From contig CM062380.1 in the NCBI GenBank assembly GCA_031310005.1, positions 2,480,001-2,544,000 of the forward strand: 64,000 nt of DNA, given 5' to 3'. The translations under genes and the position numbers were made by a program. Below the pieces are notes generated by a model that saw only the letters and a list, made by a program, of their open reading frames with translations, was not told the origin of the DNA and ran no database searches. Shown piece by piece: positions 1-10,538 of the stretch. How positions within the stretch are numbered: position 1 is the first letter of the stretch; each line of letters opens with the position of its first letter. The DNA comes from Dactylellina haptotyla (Eukaryota; Ascomycota; Orbiliomycetes; Orbiliales; Orbiliaceae).

Positions 1-284
1 TCTGTCGTTGATCGAAAGTCTCTTTGTTACGTCAATATATGTAATATTACGTCTACACCTTCAGCTAAGCATTTATTACTACTTAGAAGCAAATTAAATC
101 GGTCAAGAACTCTTCAGCGATTAATATTCAGTTATATACTATTCAAATATACTTATATATATATCTATTGCTTTGGCCCCAGTATATCATTGGAGTGGTT
201 CCAAACTTCCGACCTCCAATTCAATATATTGAAACGATCTCCTGAATTTCTAACCATACTGCTAATTAATCTGTTTCTTTGACA

Positions 285-1124
285 ATGGATCCCTACAAAT
301 CAAAAAATCTCGACACAGACATATCTATTGAAGGGAAAGTGAGCGGGCTTATCAATTTCGTGACGGAATGCAAATTCGGGATGATGACGACCCGCGAGAG
401 GGTTACTGGGATGCTAGTGAGCCGATGTATGGCAATAGCTGGTACTGAGAATGGTATAGACTTGGTATTTCACACAAATCTAGAGAGTGGAAAGGCGGAC
501 GACTTAAACAACGATCCGCACATTAATATAGCTTTTCTAAAAGATACCGTGAGTACACATACAGTGCAAAGGAAAATCTCACTTGATAATATATTGTATC
601 CTGTTACATGGACAGGCTGTCCAAGAATATTCATGGATTAACCAACTGTGACGGCAGGATTGGGCATCCATCAGTGGGACTGCGGAGATCGTTCAGGATA
701 CTGGAGAGGTAAAACGGTAAGTTTTATGGATCTAAATTTCATAGCAAATAACGTCTTTCTCTGATTATAGTTGAGCGATCTAGGTATTATAGTTCAGGAT
801 TAAAGGCTTGGGTCGGAGATTTGGGAGATGGTGTTCACGATGGCTCTGCGAAAGATCCCGTAGGCAACCCACATTCCTTGACGGCTGATGCAGGTATCTA
901 GCTGACCCACAGATAATTGCCTATGGTTAATGTAGAGATTGGCCGTTATAAAAGTGAGGACGCACACGGCTACTTACGCCATTGCCCATGCTGCAAGTGT
1001 TAGTAGGACCCTCGAAGTCGCGAAGGGCGCGATAACTGGGAATGCTGCAAGTGTTAATATCCTACGTGAAGTTGGATCAAAGGATGTTGAACTGTGGAGA
1101 AGGAGTAGGGAGCTCGTGGCGTAG
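285..1124 (+). CDS. BLI-3-like FMN-binding split-barrel protein (pyridoxamine 5'-phosphate oxidase fold)
   Basis: Four exons, 285-548, 658-716, 784-859 and 936-1124, join in frame to give about 195 residues, the usual length for this fungal family. The first exon carries the KFGMMTTRE and LVFHTNLESGKADDL segments typical of blue-light-inducible BLI-3 and general-stress-26 flavoproteins. Later exons add WASISGTAEIVQDTGEVKR and the KVRTHTATYA segment near the C-terminus. The family binds FMN or a related flavin in a split beta-barrel; in Neurospora bli-3 is light induced. Catalytic activity is not established for the family. The start is the first ATG in frame. The third intron donor, GTAGGC, is weak, but the protein reads smoothly across it. 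Light regulation here is only inferred from the family name. Confidence 0.88.
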
Positions 1125-1268
1125 GATGCTTGTCAGGTACACCCGCCAAAACCTGCTATCTAGCAAATGTCTTGCCATCGGGATCTTGAGCGTCCACAGA
1201 TCTCGTTTCAGAGGGAACATGCTTCGTATGAACTTGGGGTCCGAAATTCTGCTTGATGGTTCCATTCC

Positions 1269-1296
1269 CTTTTCTTTTCTTTTCTTTTCTTTTCTT
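1269..1296. repeat. (CTTTT)n microsatellite
   Basis: About five and a half tandem copies of the pentamer CTTTT can be read directly, in the 3' flank of the BLI-3-like gene. Confidence 0.9.
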
Positions 1297-1707
1297 GTAT
1301 TGTATTGTGTTTTTATCTATTTATTCAGACGGGTTACCACTTGGCGCGTGGGATATTCGGTGTGGTGCACATGCCCGCCATCATGACGTCCCCGGATGGC
1401 TAGGGTCCTGTGGCTCGCGAGCACAGGTGGGGGAGGCAGAAGGATGCCCCAAAGTCACGGGGAAACATTCAAAGTGTGAAAAAACGATGGACTTAGATCC
1501 CATACTTACCTAAGGAGTTCGATACTCTAACAAATCCATGGTTCCCTTGCATGCCTCTAGGTGTTTATCGCACGTAAACGCTATCTACTTGTAAATTATG
1601 ATGTGCTGTAGCCAGCCTGGTTGGATCGATATGAGTGTGACTTTGTTGTTTTTGCCGACCACATGCGCAATAAATTTGTTAGCGGTGCATGCAGGCTCTG
1701 CAGGACA

Positions 1708-1715
1708 TATAAAAG
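1708..1715 (+). promoter_or_regulatory. TATA-like element upstream of the reticulon gene
   Basis: The octamer TATAAAAG lies about 150 bases before the reticulon ATG, a plausible distance for a core promoter with a short leader. The assignment rests on sequence and position only. Confidence 0.35.
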
Positions 1716-1856
1716 CTGTCCAAGACCAACGCCCATCGGGGGAAAAAACACTTGACGACCAGATTTTGAGTCGCCATCGCCAGCTTAGTTTTCTGTCAAA
1801 TTTTAGCTAATCAACTAGCCATCAAAGCCTATCATATCGATACCCCCGCCGCCACC

Positions 1857-3135
1857 ATGGCTGACGAACTTCTGAACTCCCAGCCCAAGGCGAGTTCAAC
1901 TGCCGCTGCCCGCTTCCCTGATGAGCCTGTGCACATCGAGTCTGAGCTCGGTGACGTCAATATTGGTGTGGTAAGTATCATCCCGTACTAACTGCTGGTA
2001 CTCATCTCCCTTCTTAATTATAACTAACTCATGAACGATGTATCATACAGTTCTTCCAATCCTCTCAAGCGAAATATCCGATTGGCCAAGGTTACTTACC
2101 TAATATCGCTCCAGACAACTTAAAAGAGAGCAACCCTTTCACACCAAACCAACAACGGGAAGCAATCTCCAAAGACCCAACTGTCACCCATTTCCACAGC
2201 TTTTTCTACGACACCTTCACCGTAAGCCTACCTTGTCATATGTTTGAATAGATGGGGACGTATAAGAGGGGCGGGGTGGAAATTAATAGTAGTGAAGCGG
2301 TCAAGAGGTTTATTGTTGCTGACCAACCCTTTTTTACGATTCTCAAGTGGAAATACCCAAGGACTACCGGCCTACTCTTTGCATCATCACTGGCCTTCCT
2401 TCTTCTTGGACATTATGTCAATATTCTTAGATACGCTCTCAAAGGTGCCTATATTACTTTTGCTGGTATGGTTCAATCAAGTCCATGGTTAGTTGAATGG
2501 TTTTGAGACTACTAACCCATCTCGATTAGCCACCGCTGCATTCGAATACCTTGGGAGACCAACCACGGGAACTGGTTTCATGACGCAGGTTCGGCCACAG
2601 CGATATTATACAATCCCCCGCGAAAACCTTGAGATGGTCTTCGCCGAAATTCATGAATTCCTAAATTTCGTCGTCCTTGAATTTCAAAGAGTTATTTTCG
2701 TCGAAAATCTAACCGTCACAGTCGCCTCCTTCGTGCTTTCCTTGATCGGATACTTCTTGGTTAAGTTTATGCCCATCTGGAGTCTATTGATCTTAGGTAT
2801 GCCCATAAATGAGGATTGGCATATCCCCGCATTCTATTTTTCTTGTATAAACAATGGATGCTAACATTTACGCCACAGCGGATATTCTTCTATTTACTGC
2901 CCCCTTGTTATATCTTCAAAACCAAGATCTCATTGACCATCATATTCGCCAAGCATCCACAGCTGCCAACGATCAAATTCAAAGTGCGCGTAGTTTGGCA
3001 GAGAAACACACCGCAGACTACTCTGCTAAGGCCAAGACGTATGCTAACGATCTCACCGGAAAGCTCGTCAGTGTCTACCAGGACCGACAGAAAATTGTGA
3101 AACCAGATAGTAATTCTTCTGCCCCTGTGACTTGA
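1857..3135 (+). CDS. Reticulon-like ER membrane-shaping protein
   Basis: Five exons, 1857-1970, 2051-2221, 2252-2465, 2530-2796 and 2879-3135, give about 340 residues. The start ATG sits in an excellent context (GCCGCCACCATGG). The C-terminal two thirds match a reticulon homology domain: KYPRTTG before a first long hydrophobic hairpin, a polar loop, a second hydrophobic stretch (VASFVLSLIGYFLVKFMPIWS), then LLYLQNQDLIDHHI. This is the arrangement by which reticulons insert as wedges and curve tubular ER. The N-terminus is polar and variable, and the tail is soluble. The second intron is uncertain: the strong donor at 2222 gives an intron of only 30 bases if the nearest in-frame AG is used. 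Acceptors at 2266 or 2305 also keep frame and would remove 5 or 18 residues. Confidence 0.85.
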
Positions 3136-3684
3136 AACCCCAACCTCTGTGTTGAATCGTTGAATAGGAGGAACGAGAAGATGTCTCACCGTTTCAATTC
3201 TGCATGATGGCGATTGTTGTATTGCACCAAGTTACTACTTTGACTTCATGTCATTCGCTTATTATTTCGTGGGGTCTTCCTCCCATATTTATTGTTCTTA
3301 TTCTCGTTGTTGTTATTTTTTATTTTTTTTATGTCTTTCAGATTTGTCGTTGGAATCCAATATGTGGTGCAGGTTTATTATTGTTGCGCAGTTATCTCAG
3401 ATATCTGCGATTACGAATCGTAGCAATGCTTTCTTTGAATTTTATCCTCCATCAATACTTCTCAGTATAAACAGTCGCTCGAGGAGAAAACAGCATAAAG
3501 AGGGGAGCCGTGGTTGAGTTAAGGGCTCTATCCAGTGTATGCATATTTTGTGTGTTTCATTGACAGGTGCATTTGCATTATTGAATTTTAAACGTTGGTG
3601 CTCGACAACACCCTCCTATCTGTTCTCTCAGATCAAACTCATCTCACCCCTTGTATTATAACCTGGCAACAGAATCAAAATATA
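3136..3684. other. Intergenic region, reticulon to MED31
   Basis: This stretch is AT-rich and pyrimidine-rich with no supportable gene. It should contain the 3' untranslated region of the reticulon gene and the promoter of MED31. Confidence 0.6.
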
Positions 3685-4205
3685 ATGGTCGTGCCAACGC
3701 TAACAACAGACGATGAAGCCCGGTTCGAAATGGAACTTGAAGTAATTAAATTGCCCTGGGCTGAAGGATGCTCGCGATCTTATATCCCATCCTGCTTCCA
3801 CCCTTCTTGTCATGATCTCGGAGGCTAACGTTTGCATCGTGTCTTGGTGGAATAGTTTGTCCAGTGCCTCGCGAACCCCTTCTACCTCAACTATTTGGCA
3901 CAGTCTAAATACCTGCAAGATGAATCCTTTTTAAGATACATTGAATACCTGGACTACTGGCGGCAGCCTGAATACGTCAAATTTCTAATGTGAGAGCCTA
4001 CGATTTAGGACTAATAACTTACCCCATCAAAAAGTTTGGATTTAACCATGATTGCATACTATGAGATAGCTACCCTTCATTCACGTTGAACGCTTTAGAT
4101 CTACTCCTCCAACCCCAATTTCGCCTGGAGATATTATCCCCTGACACAGCCAAAAAAATAATGGATGACATGTTAGGTTCACTTGGCACTAACAAAGATG
4201 CTTGA
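3685..4205 (+). CDS. MED31: Mediator complex subunit 31 (SOH1 family)
   Basis: Three short exons, 3685-3741, 3856-3989 and 4070-4205, join to give 108 residues. Read in order they give the conserved MED31 core: RFEMELE, then [20 protein letters not shown], then [18 protein letters not shown], then [21 protein letters not shown]31 is a small helical subunit of the middle module of the RNA polymerase II Mediator complex, and 100 to 130 residues is normal for fungi. The first intron follows codon 19 and the second splits an Ile codon (AT/C). The gene is easy to miss because no exon is longer than 140 bases and an opposite-strand open frame overlaps it. It converges with RPN6, with 198 bases between the two stop codons. 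Confidence 0.95.
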
Positions 4206-4403
4206 TTGCGGGACCGGAGAGTTCTCCCAGTTTATTTTCGATGATAATAACTTAGCAGTCAAGAACGGCCCACCTGGTCCACAAAATCAAATGTGTTCTT
4301 CGGCGTTGTCGCTAAATTGATTGTATAGACTATGTTGTTTAGTTTACAATGCCTGGATTGATTGTTAACTACTTATGGCAAAAAAGCGCATTAACTATGT
4401 TCG

Positions 4404-5809
4404 CTAATCTAACTGAGATGCTTGGTTGGTGTAGAGAACATCTACAACTGTGCTCAGCTTCTTAATTGTTTCAATCGCTGCTTCAAACCCTTTATCCTTT
4501 TGAGTTTCTTCGTATATTATGAGACACCGACTGCCCCGGTCGATAACCCCATTTATAACCTTATCGAGTATCATCTGTGATAGTTTGTCCTCCACCTTTG
4601 CAGGACTCATGTCACCGACGAGTTTTGCGATATGTGCGATCTCTACCCTTGAGAATGGCTCAATAACCCTGCACAAGTTCTGTTCCAACAGCGTGTTGTA
4701 TAGAGCATGGAGATGGGACTTGATAAAGGTATCGGCGATGAGCTGGTCCTTGAATTCCATAAGCGACTGTTGGAACTCTGCAAGAGACCTATTGGAGTGG
4801 GCTTTTGCGACAGCTTTCATGGCATCTACATCCTTTCCGGCATATCTTAGAGCAACTTTCCCTGTGATGATAGAGTGTACGTCATCTGTTAAGTTAAGCA
4901 TGATCTTACAAAGCAGCATGTATTTTAATGCTGCAACCGCCTTTTCCGTATCGTCTTGTGAAGCATAACCTTCAAGCGCTTCGATGAAGTAGGAGAAAGC
5001 CGTTTTGAAGTCTTTTTCTTCTGAATGCAAAATCCCAGATTGCATGTCCAGGTTTGCCTGCATCAATGGCGGGCAGTATACGGAATTTGCAGATGTTCTA
5101 GCTGAGGTTAGAGATGCCCTAGCTTTGGCGACATTCCGCAACGCATGGTAGACACGAGACTCGAGAAGTTGGACCTCAACGAGAACCATCTTGTCATCTA
5201 ATCTCTTGAGTTCCTTCAAAAGTGAATTAATTAAGGTTAAGGCTTCGTGGTAGGATTGCTTTTGTAGGTAAAGAGCAACAAGTCGGGTTTCGAGGTTCTG
5301 GCGGAGGAAGGAACGGCGTTCGGATACGGCCCATTGTACGCACGATTTCGTAACGCTGATTTGTAGTTCGACGGTATCGGGAATAGTCGTAAACAGATCT
5401 ATGAGCTGGCGTACTGCACGGAAAGACATTAATCAAATGAAGAACAGGTCGGGGTTGCGGGATTCCGAGACAGCTACATACCGATTTTTGCAGTTTTGGC
5501 TTTAGCAAAGGATGTCATCACTGACCGACTTGTAGTAATCAATTCAGCGAGTTCCTGTGTCTGTCTGTGTATTAGGGACCAAGATATGAGCTTTCTGCGT
5601 ATCTAATCGTAACGGTGGTGATGTACAGAGCTAATTAGTTACCTTCGATCCCGGTATATCCCACCAAGATCCATCAACGCGAGCTCGTATTCTTTCAACG
5701 CGGCTTCATTCATTCCCGGTGTTTCCGAAAGGATCTCTTTGAACAAGGCCACAGCCTTATCTGGATCGGCTTTGGAAACCTTCTTGGCTTCCTCGTAACG
5801 CGACGACAT
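4404..5809 (-). CDS. RPN6: 26S proteasome lid subunit RPN6 (PSMD11), PCI domain
   Basis: Three exons on the minus strand, 5809-5643, 5564-5482 and 5413-4404, give 419 residues, the usual RPN6 length. Clear family signatures are AKARASLTSARTSAN, the CPPLMQANLDMQSGILHSEEKDF region, and a C-terminal PCI-type winged helix (EIAHIAKLVGDMSPAKVEDKLSQMILD). RPN6 clamps the proteasome lid to the 20S/base and is a stoichiometric lid subunit. The N-terminus is set by MSSRYEEAKK and continues GGIYRDR into the second exon. For the second exon I chose the upstream of two nearby AG acceptors because only that one preserves frame into QELAELITTSRS. The short-chain dehydrogenase gene lies upstream in the same orientation. 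Confidence 0.95.
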
Positions 5810-6383
5810 GATTATGATAATGGAGAAGTTGGTTGCGGATGAACGGGAGTGGGACGGACAAGATAGGAAAATGCTGATGACGTGTTAAGGCTGGTAGTCA
5901 ACGGTGGGAAAAGTTGATATTCGCGGATATTCGGGTGAGGTGAATGCTTGACTCCAAAGCTGAAGCAGAGCTTGAGTGCTAAGTACGCACTAAGGCTGGC
6001 GAGATGGAGAAGGCGCGGTTGGTTGAAGTCAAAGGTGGAAGGACTTAGAATGTGGAACAGCAGTGGAGAGAGATGGCAGGTGCTTTGGGCAAGCTTGTTT
6101 GATTAAGTAATCAAATAGGATATGGACGACACAACTGAGTTACATGCATTTTAAACAATCGTTCTCATATGGATGAATTCGATGATGCTTTTTTCTTTCG
6201 CTCCTTGAATCAGAATTCGGTTTCCCGATTTGAAAATCACACTCTCCACCAAACGCCTTCTAATGTGCCCAGGAAAGATCTTGACCGAATTTACACCAAA
6301 ATATCAACTCTCTATGTACCAACGAAACCAACTAGCCTAGTACTAGCATAATTCATAGCTAAATGCCAATCTCAGTGATATCT
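5810..6383. other. Intergenic region upstream of RPN6
   Basis: No supportable gene was found. The region separates the RPN6 start from the 3' end of the tandem dehydrogenase gene and should hold the RPN6 promoter. Confidence 0.6.
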
Positions 6384-7678
6384 TCAATTTTTCCCGTTTA
6401 CGTTGTTTGTGGGGTGGCGGCCACGAAATGTCTTCATTGCCTCGTCGCAACCGCTAATCCATCTCAAGAACCTTTGAATGCTCACTGGGAGAGCCTGCAT
6501 CACCACGATCCACCTGGCATAGAGAGGAAATTCTAAAGTCCCTGCGATTCCGGAATCAATGGCCACCATAATTTCCTTTGCGACATCTACCGGCTCCAGG
6601 ATAGGAGCAAAGAAGTTGGATGGCGTTTCCACCCCGTCGAATAGAGGTGTAGAAATTTGGCCAGGGCAAACTAGGAGGGTTTTTATATCTTTGTATTGTG
6701 CAACCTCCGCAGTGAGGGCTTCGTGGAGTAGCCGGACAGCGGCTTTGGATGCGGAGTAATCAGCTGTAGCTTCAATGTTAGTTTTTTGTCTCTCCGAAAA
6801 TGGGAGCAAACATCACCGTTTATTAAATGGTACTAACCACATTGTTTGGGACCTATGTGGGATAGAGCGCTCGAAATTGTTACAATGGTGCCTTTTTTCG
6901 CTTCGATCATGCCCGGCAAAAATTCTTTGATCGTCCAAAAATTCGACAGGACGTTGCTATCAAAAGTCCTACAAGGGAAACCCACATTAATGCCAGCCGA
7001 TATGCAGAGCGATGTAAAGTAATTGCGACTTACTTTCGTATTTCGGTAGCATTGAGATCCAAAATTGTTTTGCCATGCGCCACTGCGGCATTGTTTATCA
7101 AGATAGTTGGTTGACCAAGCTTCCACATGGGGTTTTTAGTTAGCTCGTTTCCCTCTCCTTTTGCGGACGCGGCCTGTAGGTAGGTAGGTAGTAACTAAAA
7201 ATACCTCTTCAATAACCCTCCTGGACACTGTTTTAACCTCCTCATAGTTTCCAACGTTGCATTTGTAGAACTCGACATTCCGGACGTGGACCTCGGGTTC
7301 GTTAACATCAAGTATTGCTACGGATAGACCCCTCATGCCGTACACTTGAGCTATCAATAAACCAAGCCCACTCGCTCCACCGGTGACAACGAGCACTTCT
7401 TCTGTTTTATCGAATGGTCGGCTTGCCCCATATGCCAATCTCCGATTTAGCGTCTGGGAGAGCCAGTACAGGGTAACAAGGGCGGCGTAGAGAATTGAGC
7501 CCCAAAGTGGTGGATGGTGGTATTGAAATGTTAAGGAGCGTAACGAGAGTGGCAGCATCCAAGCACCAAGGGGGTGGAGGAACGTGTTATTTGCGACTTG
7601 GACCAGCAAGTCGATGTTTAGGAGGGAGAGGATCGGTCTATCCGTTTGAAAGCCGGATGGCGTTGGTGGGGCCTCCAT
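6384..7678 (-). CDS. Membrane-anchored short-chain dehydrogenase/reductase (17beta-HSD11/RDH10-like)
   Basis: Four exons, 7678-7205, 7119-7034, 6968-6838 and 6769-6384, give about 358 residues. A hydrophobic segment near residues 55-75 (PLWGSILYAALVTLYWL) precedes the Rossmann fold. The fold shows VVTGGASGLGLLIA for cofactor binding, ILINNAA, the catalytic Ser region TISSALSH, the YSASK catalytic Tyr-Lys pair, and CPGQISTPLF after it. This arrangement fits the classical SDR group that contains 17-beta-hydroxysteroid and retinol dehydrogenases of ER and lipid droplets. The substrate cannot be told from sequence. The YSASK exon begins right after an intron, and the phases (0, 2, 1) match at every junction. 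The start is the first ATG in frame. Confidence 0.9.
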
Positions 7679-8228
7679 TGTTGTTTGCAAGAAATACTGG
7701 AGGAATCAAGCCTTTAGGAATTGAAGTTGGTTGCCGGTATAAGGAAGTTGGAAGGCTAACGGGAGTTAAATATGGATTTGGACTGTGGAAAAGCGATACG
7801 TTTTGCAATACAGTAGGCAAAGTTGATTGGTCGAGCCTCGGTTTGCAATAATCCTTGCGCTTGGGGTTCAGGAGATCTGGGGTTTCAAATATGTTCGTTC
7901 TGGCACTCTGATTGTCTGTGTTTGCATCTGGTGACTCTGGCCTCATACACTGGGATTTGCCGGGGAAACTTTACAACGGTAGCTAGTGGATTACAAACTT
8001 TAGATGGCCTCAAATATTCGAAGAATGCCGTGCCAGAGCGCTGACCGTGGCTGATTGGAGAAAATCTTTATCGATTATACTTTGTAGTGGGGTATCCACA
8101 GCCGACACGCTGAAACACACTAAAATGGGTATGAAAGAAGACAAGGTAACATAGAATACGGTATCGCTAAGCTATCCGTTTAATTTGGAAAATACAAAAA
8201 GACACCTGGAACACCAGCCTTAGTCTGT
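7679..8228. other. Intergenic region between the dehydrogenase and the resolvase gene
   Basis: No supportable gene was found. It should contain the promoter of the minus-strand dehydrogenase and the 3' end of the minus-strand resolvase. Confidence 0.6.
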
Positions 8229-10076
8229 TTACTGGATGTCGGTTAAATCCCACACTCCAACATCGTCGAGCGCCTCGTCGTCATATTTGTCCGACTCCTC
8301 GGCGCTGAGAACTTTCCAAGCTCCGGGCAGGCTATCCCGAGTAATTACTTTCAAATATTTCTGGTCCTGTTCGTTAACGATATTCTTTTCCCCGGAGGGG
8401 CCGGAGGGACTGGGTTTCGATTTGGGAAAATTGATGGTATTTTTTGGACAAGCATTATCGAGTTCTATTGTCTCTTTGGTTCCAATCGCTGTTTTTGTGG
8501 AATTGCTCGTTTTTTTCTTCTGAGTGTAATAAAAATTGATTTTTCTTTGCCCTGGCGGAGGAGCAATTGCGCTTGCTCTTTGTTTTCTCTCTTGTTCCTG
8601 TTTTTCTTTCAATATACTTTTTTTCTCTTCATTCTCTTTCCACATTTCTATCTCATTCTTCGCCCCAATTTTCACAAAATCTTCATAAAGCCAAACTCGT
8701 TGTGTATTCCGAGGGTCATATTCTCTCCTTGGCCGCCCACCACCCAGGTTTGTAGTAGCCATACCGCTGATGCGAATATCCTCCTTATCAGAATCGCTGT
8801 TGCCGGTTTCCTCCTCTAAAATGGTCTCTGAATCGTGAATAGCTGTGGTCATGCTCCGCACATTTACATTGTCAACACTGTGATCATAAGGGAGCGGGAC
8901 CACATCAATTGGTCGAAAAGTAAGCCGTAGCTTTCCCGGAAACCCACCCCCGAGGTTGGAGGTTTGGTGATGCATATCTAGAATCAGTTTTCCGGCCCCA
9001 GGTAAGTTGTGTCCAAGTTGCCAAGAAAGTAGTTTTTCTGAAAGGGTTCGTATAAGCTTTCCTGCGCCACTCCATTCAAATTTTCTCTTTGTTATCTCTC
9101 TAAGAAGCTCTAAATTAGGGCGGATATCCCACTCTATCGTAGGTGACGTTGTTGATATCGCTGGATTGACGTAATAATTGATTATCTTGGGATCTGGAAA
9201 TTGAGGTGGTATCACTAAATTGGGTTGTCTTCGAATGAAAATCCGTTCGTGGTTGGTTTTCAGCGAGGTTTCTAGCCGTTCTCTCCATGCGCGGAGCGCA
9301 AATCCACTGTCAGAATGAACAAGGTTGAAGGCTTTGATCAAATCCTCTCCGTACCCAGCCTTCGCAGCGGCGACGGCTTGCTTCATGCCTAATTTTGCTA
9401 TCCCGGCATCGTAGTCACCACCACTCAGTAACGCGACCAAAATCATACCGGAAAATGTCAGGTTTGTATTTTCTCGAATAGTCTGGGACCGGTACACCTG
9501 TACAGCTTCTAGATTCTTGGAATCGCCTTTGTCCTGCCCAGATCGCCAAAGACAGTTGCAACCGAACATCAGAGTATCAACATCTTCGGAGAGAACAGCG
9601 TCTACTATACCCTGTTTCTGAAGATACGCGCATTCGGCCTCGGCCTCCCCTGGGGCGTTGTGAATTGGAAATCCGAAGGCAATTATCAATCTTCTTAGGA
9701 GGGCAAGATGATAACCTTCGTTCTTATTTATTGTTTTCTTTCTCTTGAAATCAGGCCTGTTTTTTCCATCAAAAACAAATACGGCGTGAATATTGAGTTG
9801 CAGAAGGGTGCAAAGGCGATAGTATAGGACACGGAGAGATGCGTTGGATCCAGCATTGCGGCCTTGGACCGCTTGTGACTGGAACGACCATATTGCAACA
9901 TCAATAGCAACCCTTATATGCTGCCCGTGCTTCTGCAGATGGTCGATGCTGAGTTTAGCTAGTGGCACCCTTTCTGGCGTACCGAGCTCGTCGTACAAAC
10001 TATGGAATCGACGAACATTTTAGGTTTGGCAATGTAAATGATCATGGTATTTTTTAACTAACCCTTTGATTCCCAT
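8229..10076 (-). CDS. XPG-family Holliday-junction resolvase, GEN1/Yen1-like
   Basis: Two exons, 10076-10063 and 9999-8229, give 594 residues. The first exon is only 14 bases and encodes MGIK plus part of the next Gly, producing the canonical MGIKGLYDEL start of XPG-family nucleases. The XPG-N region shows VAID and VFVFDGKNRPDFKRKK. The XPG-I region, about residues 125-160, shows GEAEAECAYL and SEDVDTLMFG with its acidic metal ligands intact, followed by LSGGDYD. The helix-hairpin after GGDYD reads GIAKLGMKQA and not the usual GIPGxGxxxA, so its glycine pattern is altered. A region matching the GEN1 C-terminal chromodomain follows, then a lysine-rich disordered tail. The family cuts Holliday junctions symmetrically in the nucleus. 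It is divergent from SOF1. Confidence 0.9.
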
Positions 10077-10538
10077 ACCGATGGATAACTCGGAATGAGG
10101 GTGAGGGTTAACAGCCGTAACCGGAGACTCATAGACGAGGATGGACAATTTCGGCGAGGCGGGCGATCATATCGAACGGGAAATTGTCGAATGGCGGCCA
10201 AATCGCAGTTGAGTTCGATGATGCTAGCGATCGTCCTGTCTGGATTGCACTTTATGATTGTTCGATTAAATATATGGGTGTTGAGCCGCGTTCGCGCGAT
10301 CCGTGAAACGGTGATTCTGCCGCCACACTGCCACACCGCCCAGCCCCCGTGCCCCGGGAGGAGTTCGGGATCCCCGGACCCATTCACCCAACCCGGAAAG
10401 AGAAGGGAAAAAAAAACCCTTACAGAAGCCTACAAAACTAGAACGTGCAATAAATTAGTGTTAATATTTCTCTATCTGCTCAACCTTCGAATCTGATCTC
10501 GACGAACGCAACTTCCGCATCACCTTTGACCAACAAGA
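10077..10538. promoter_or_regulatory. Divergent promoter region between the resolvase and SOF1
   Basis: These 462 bases separate two divergent start codons and contain no supportable gene. The stretch from about 10310 to 10400 is C-rich. The region is assigned as a shared promoter by position only. Confidence 0.5.

Larger units (their letters stand above)
1125..1856. other. Intergenic region, BLI-3 to reticulon
   Basis: No supportable gene was found between the stop of the flavoprotein gene and the reticulon start. The region holds a short pyrimidine repeat near 1270 and a TATA-like element at 1708. It probably contains the terminator of the first gene and the promoter of the second. Confidence 0.6.
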
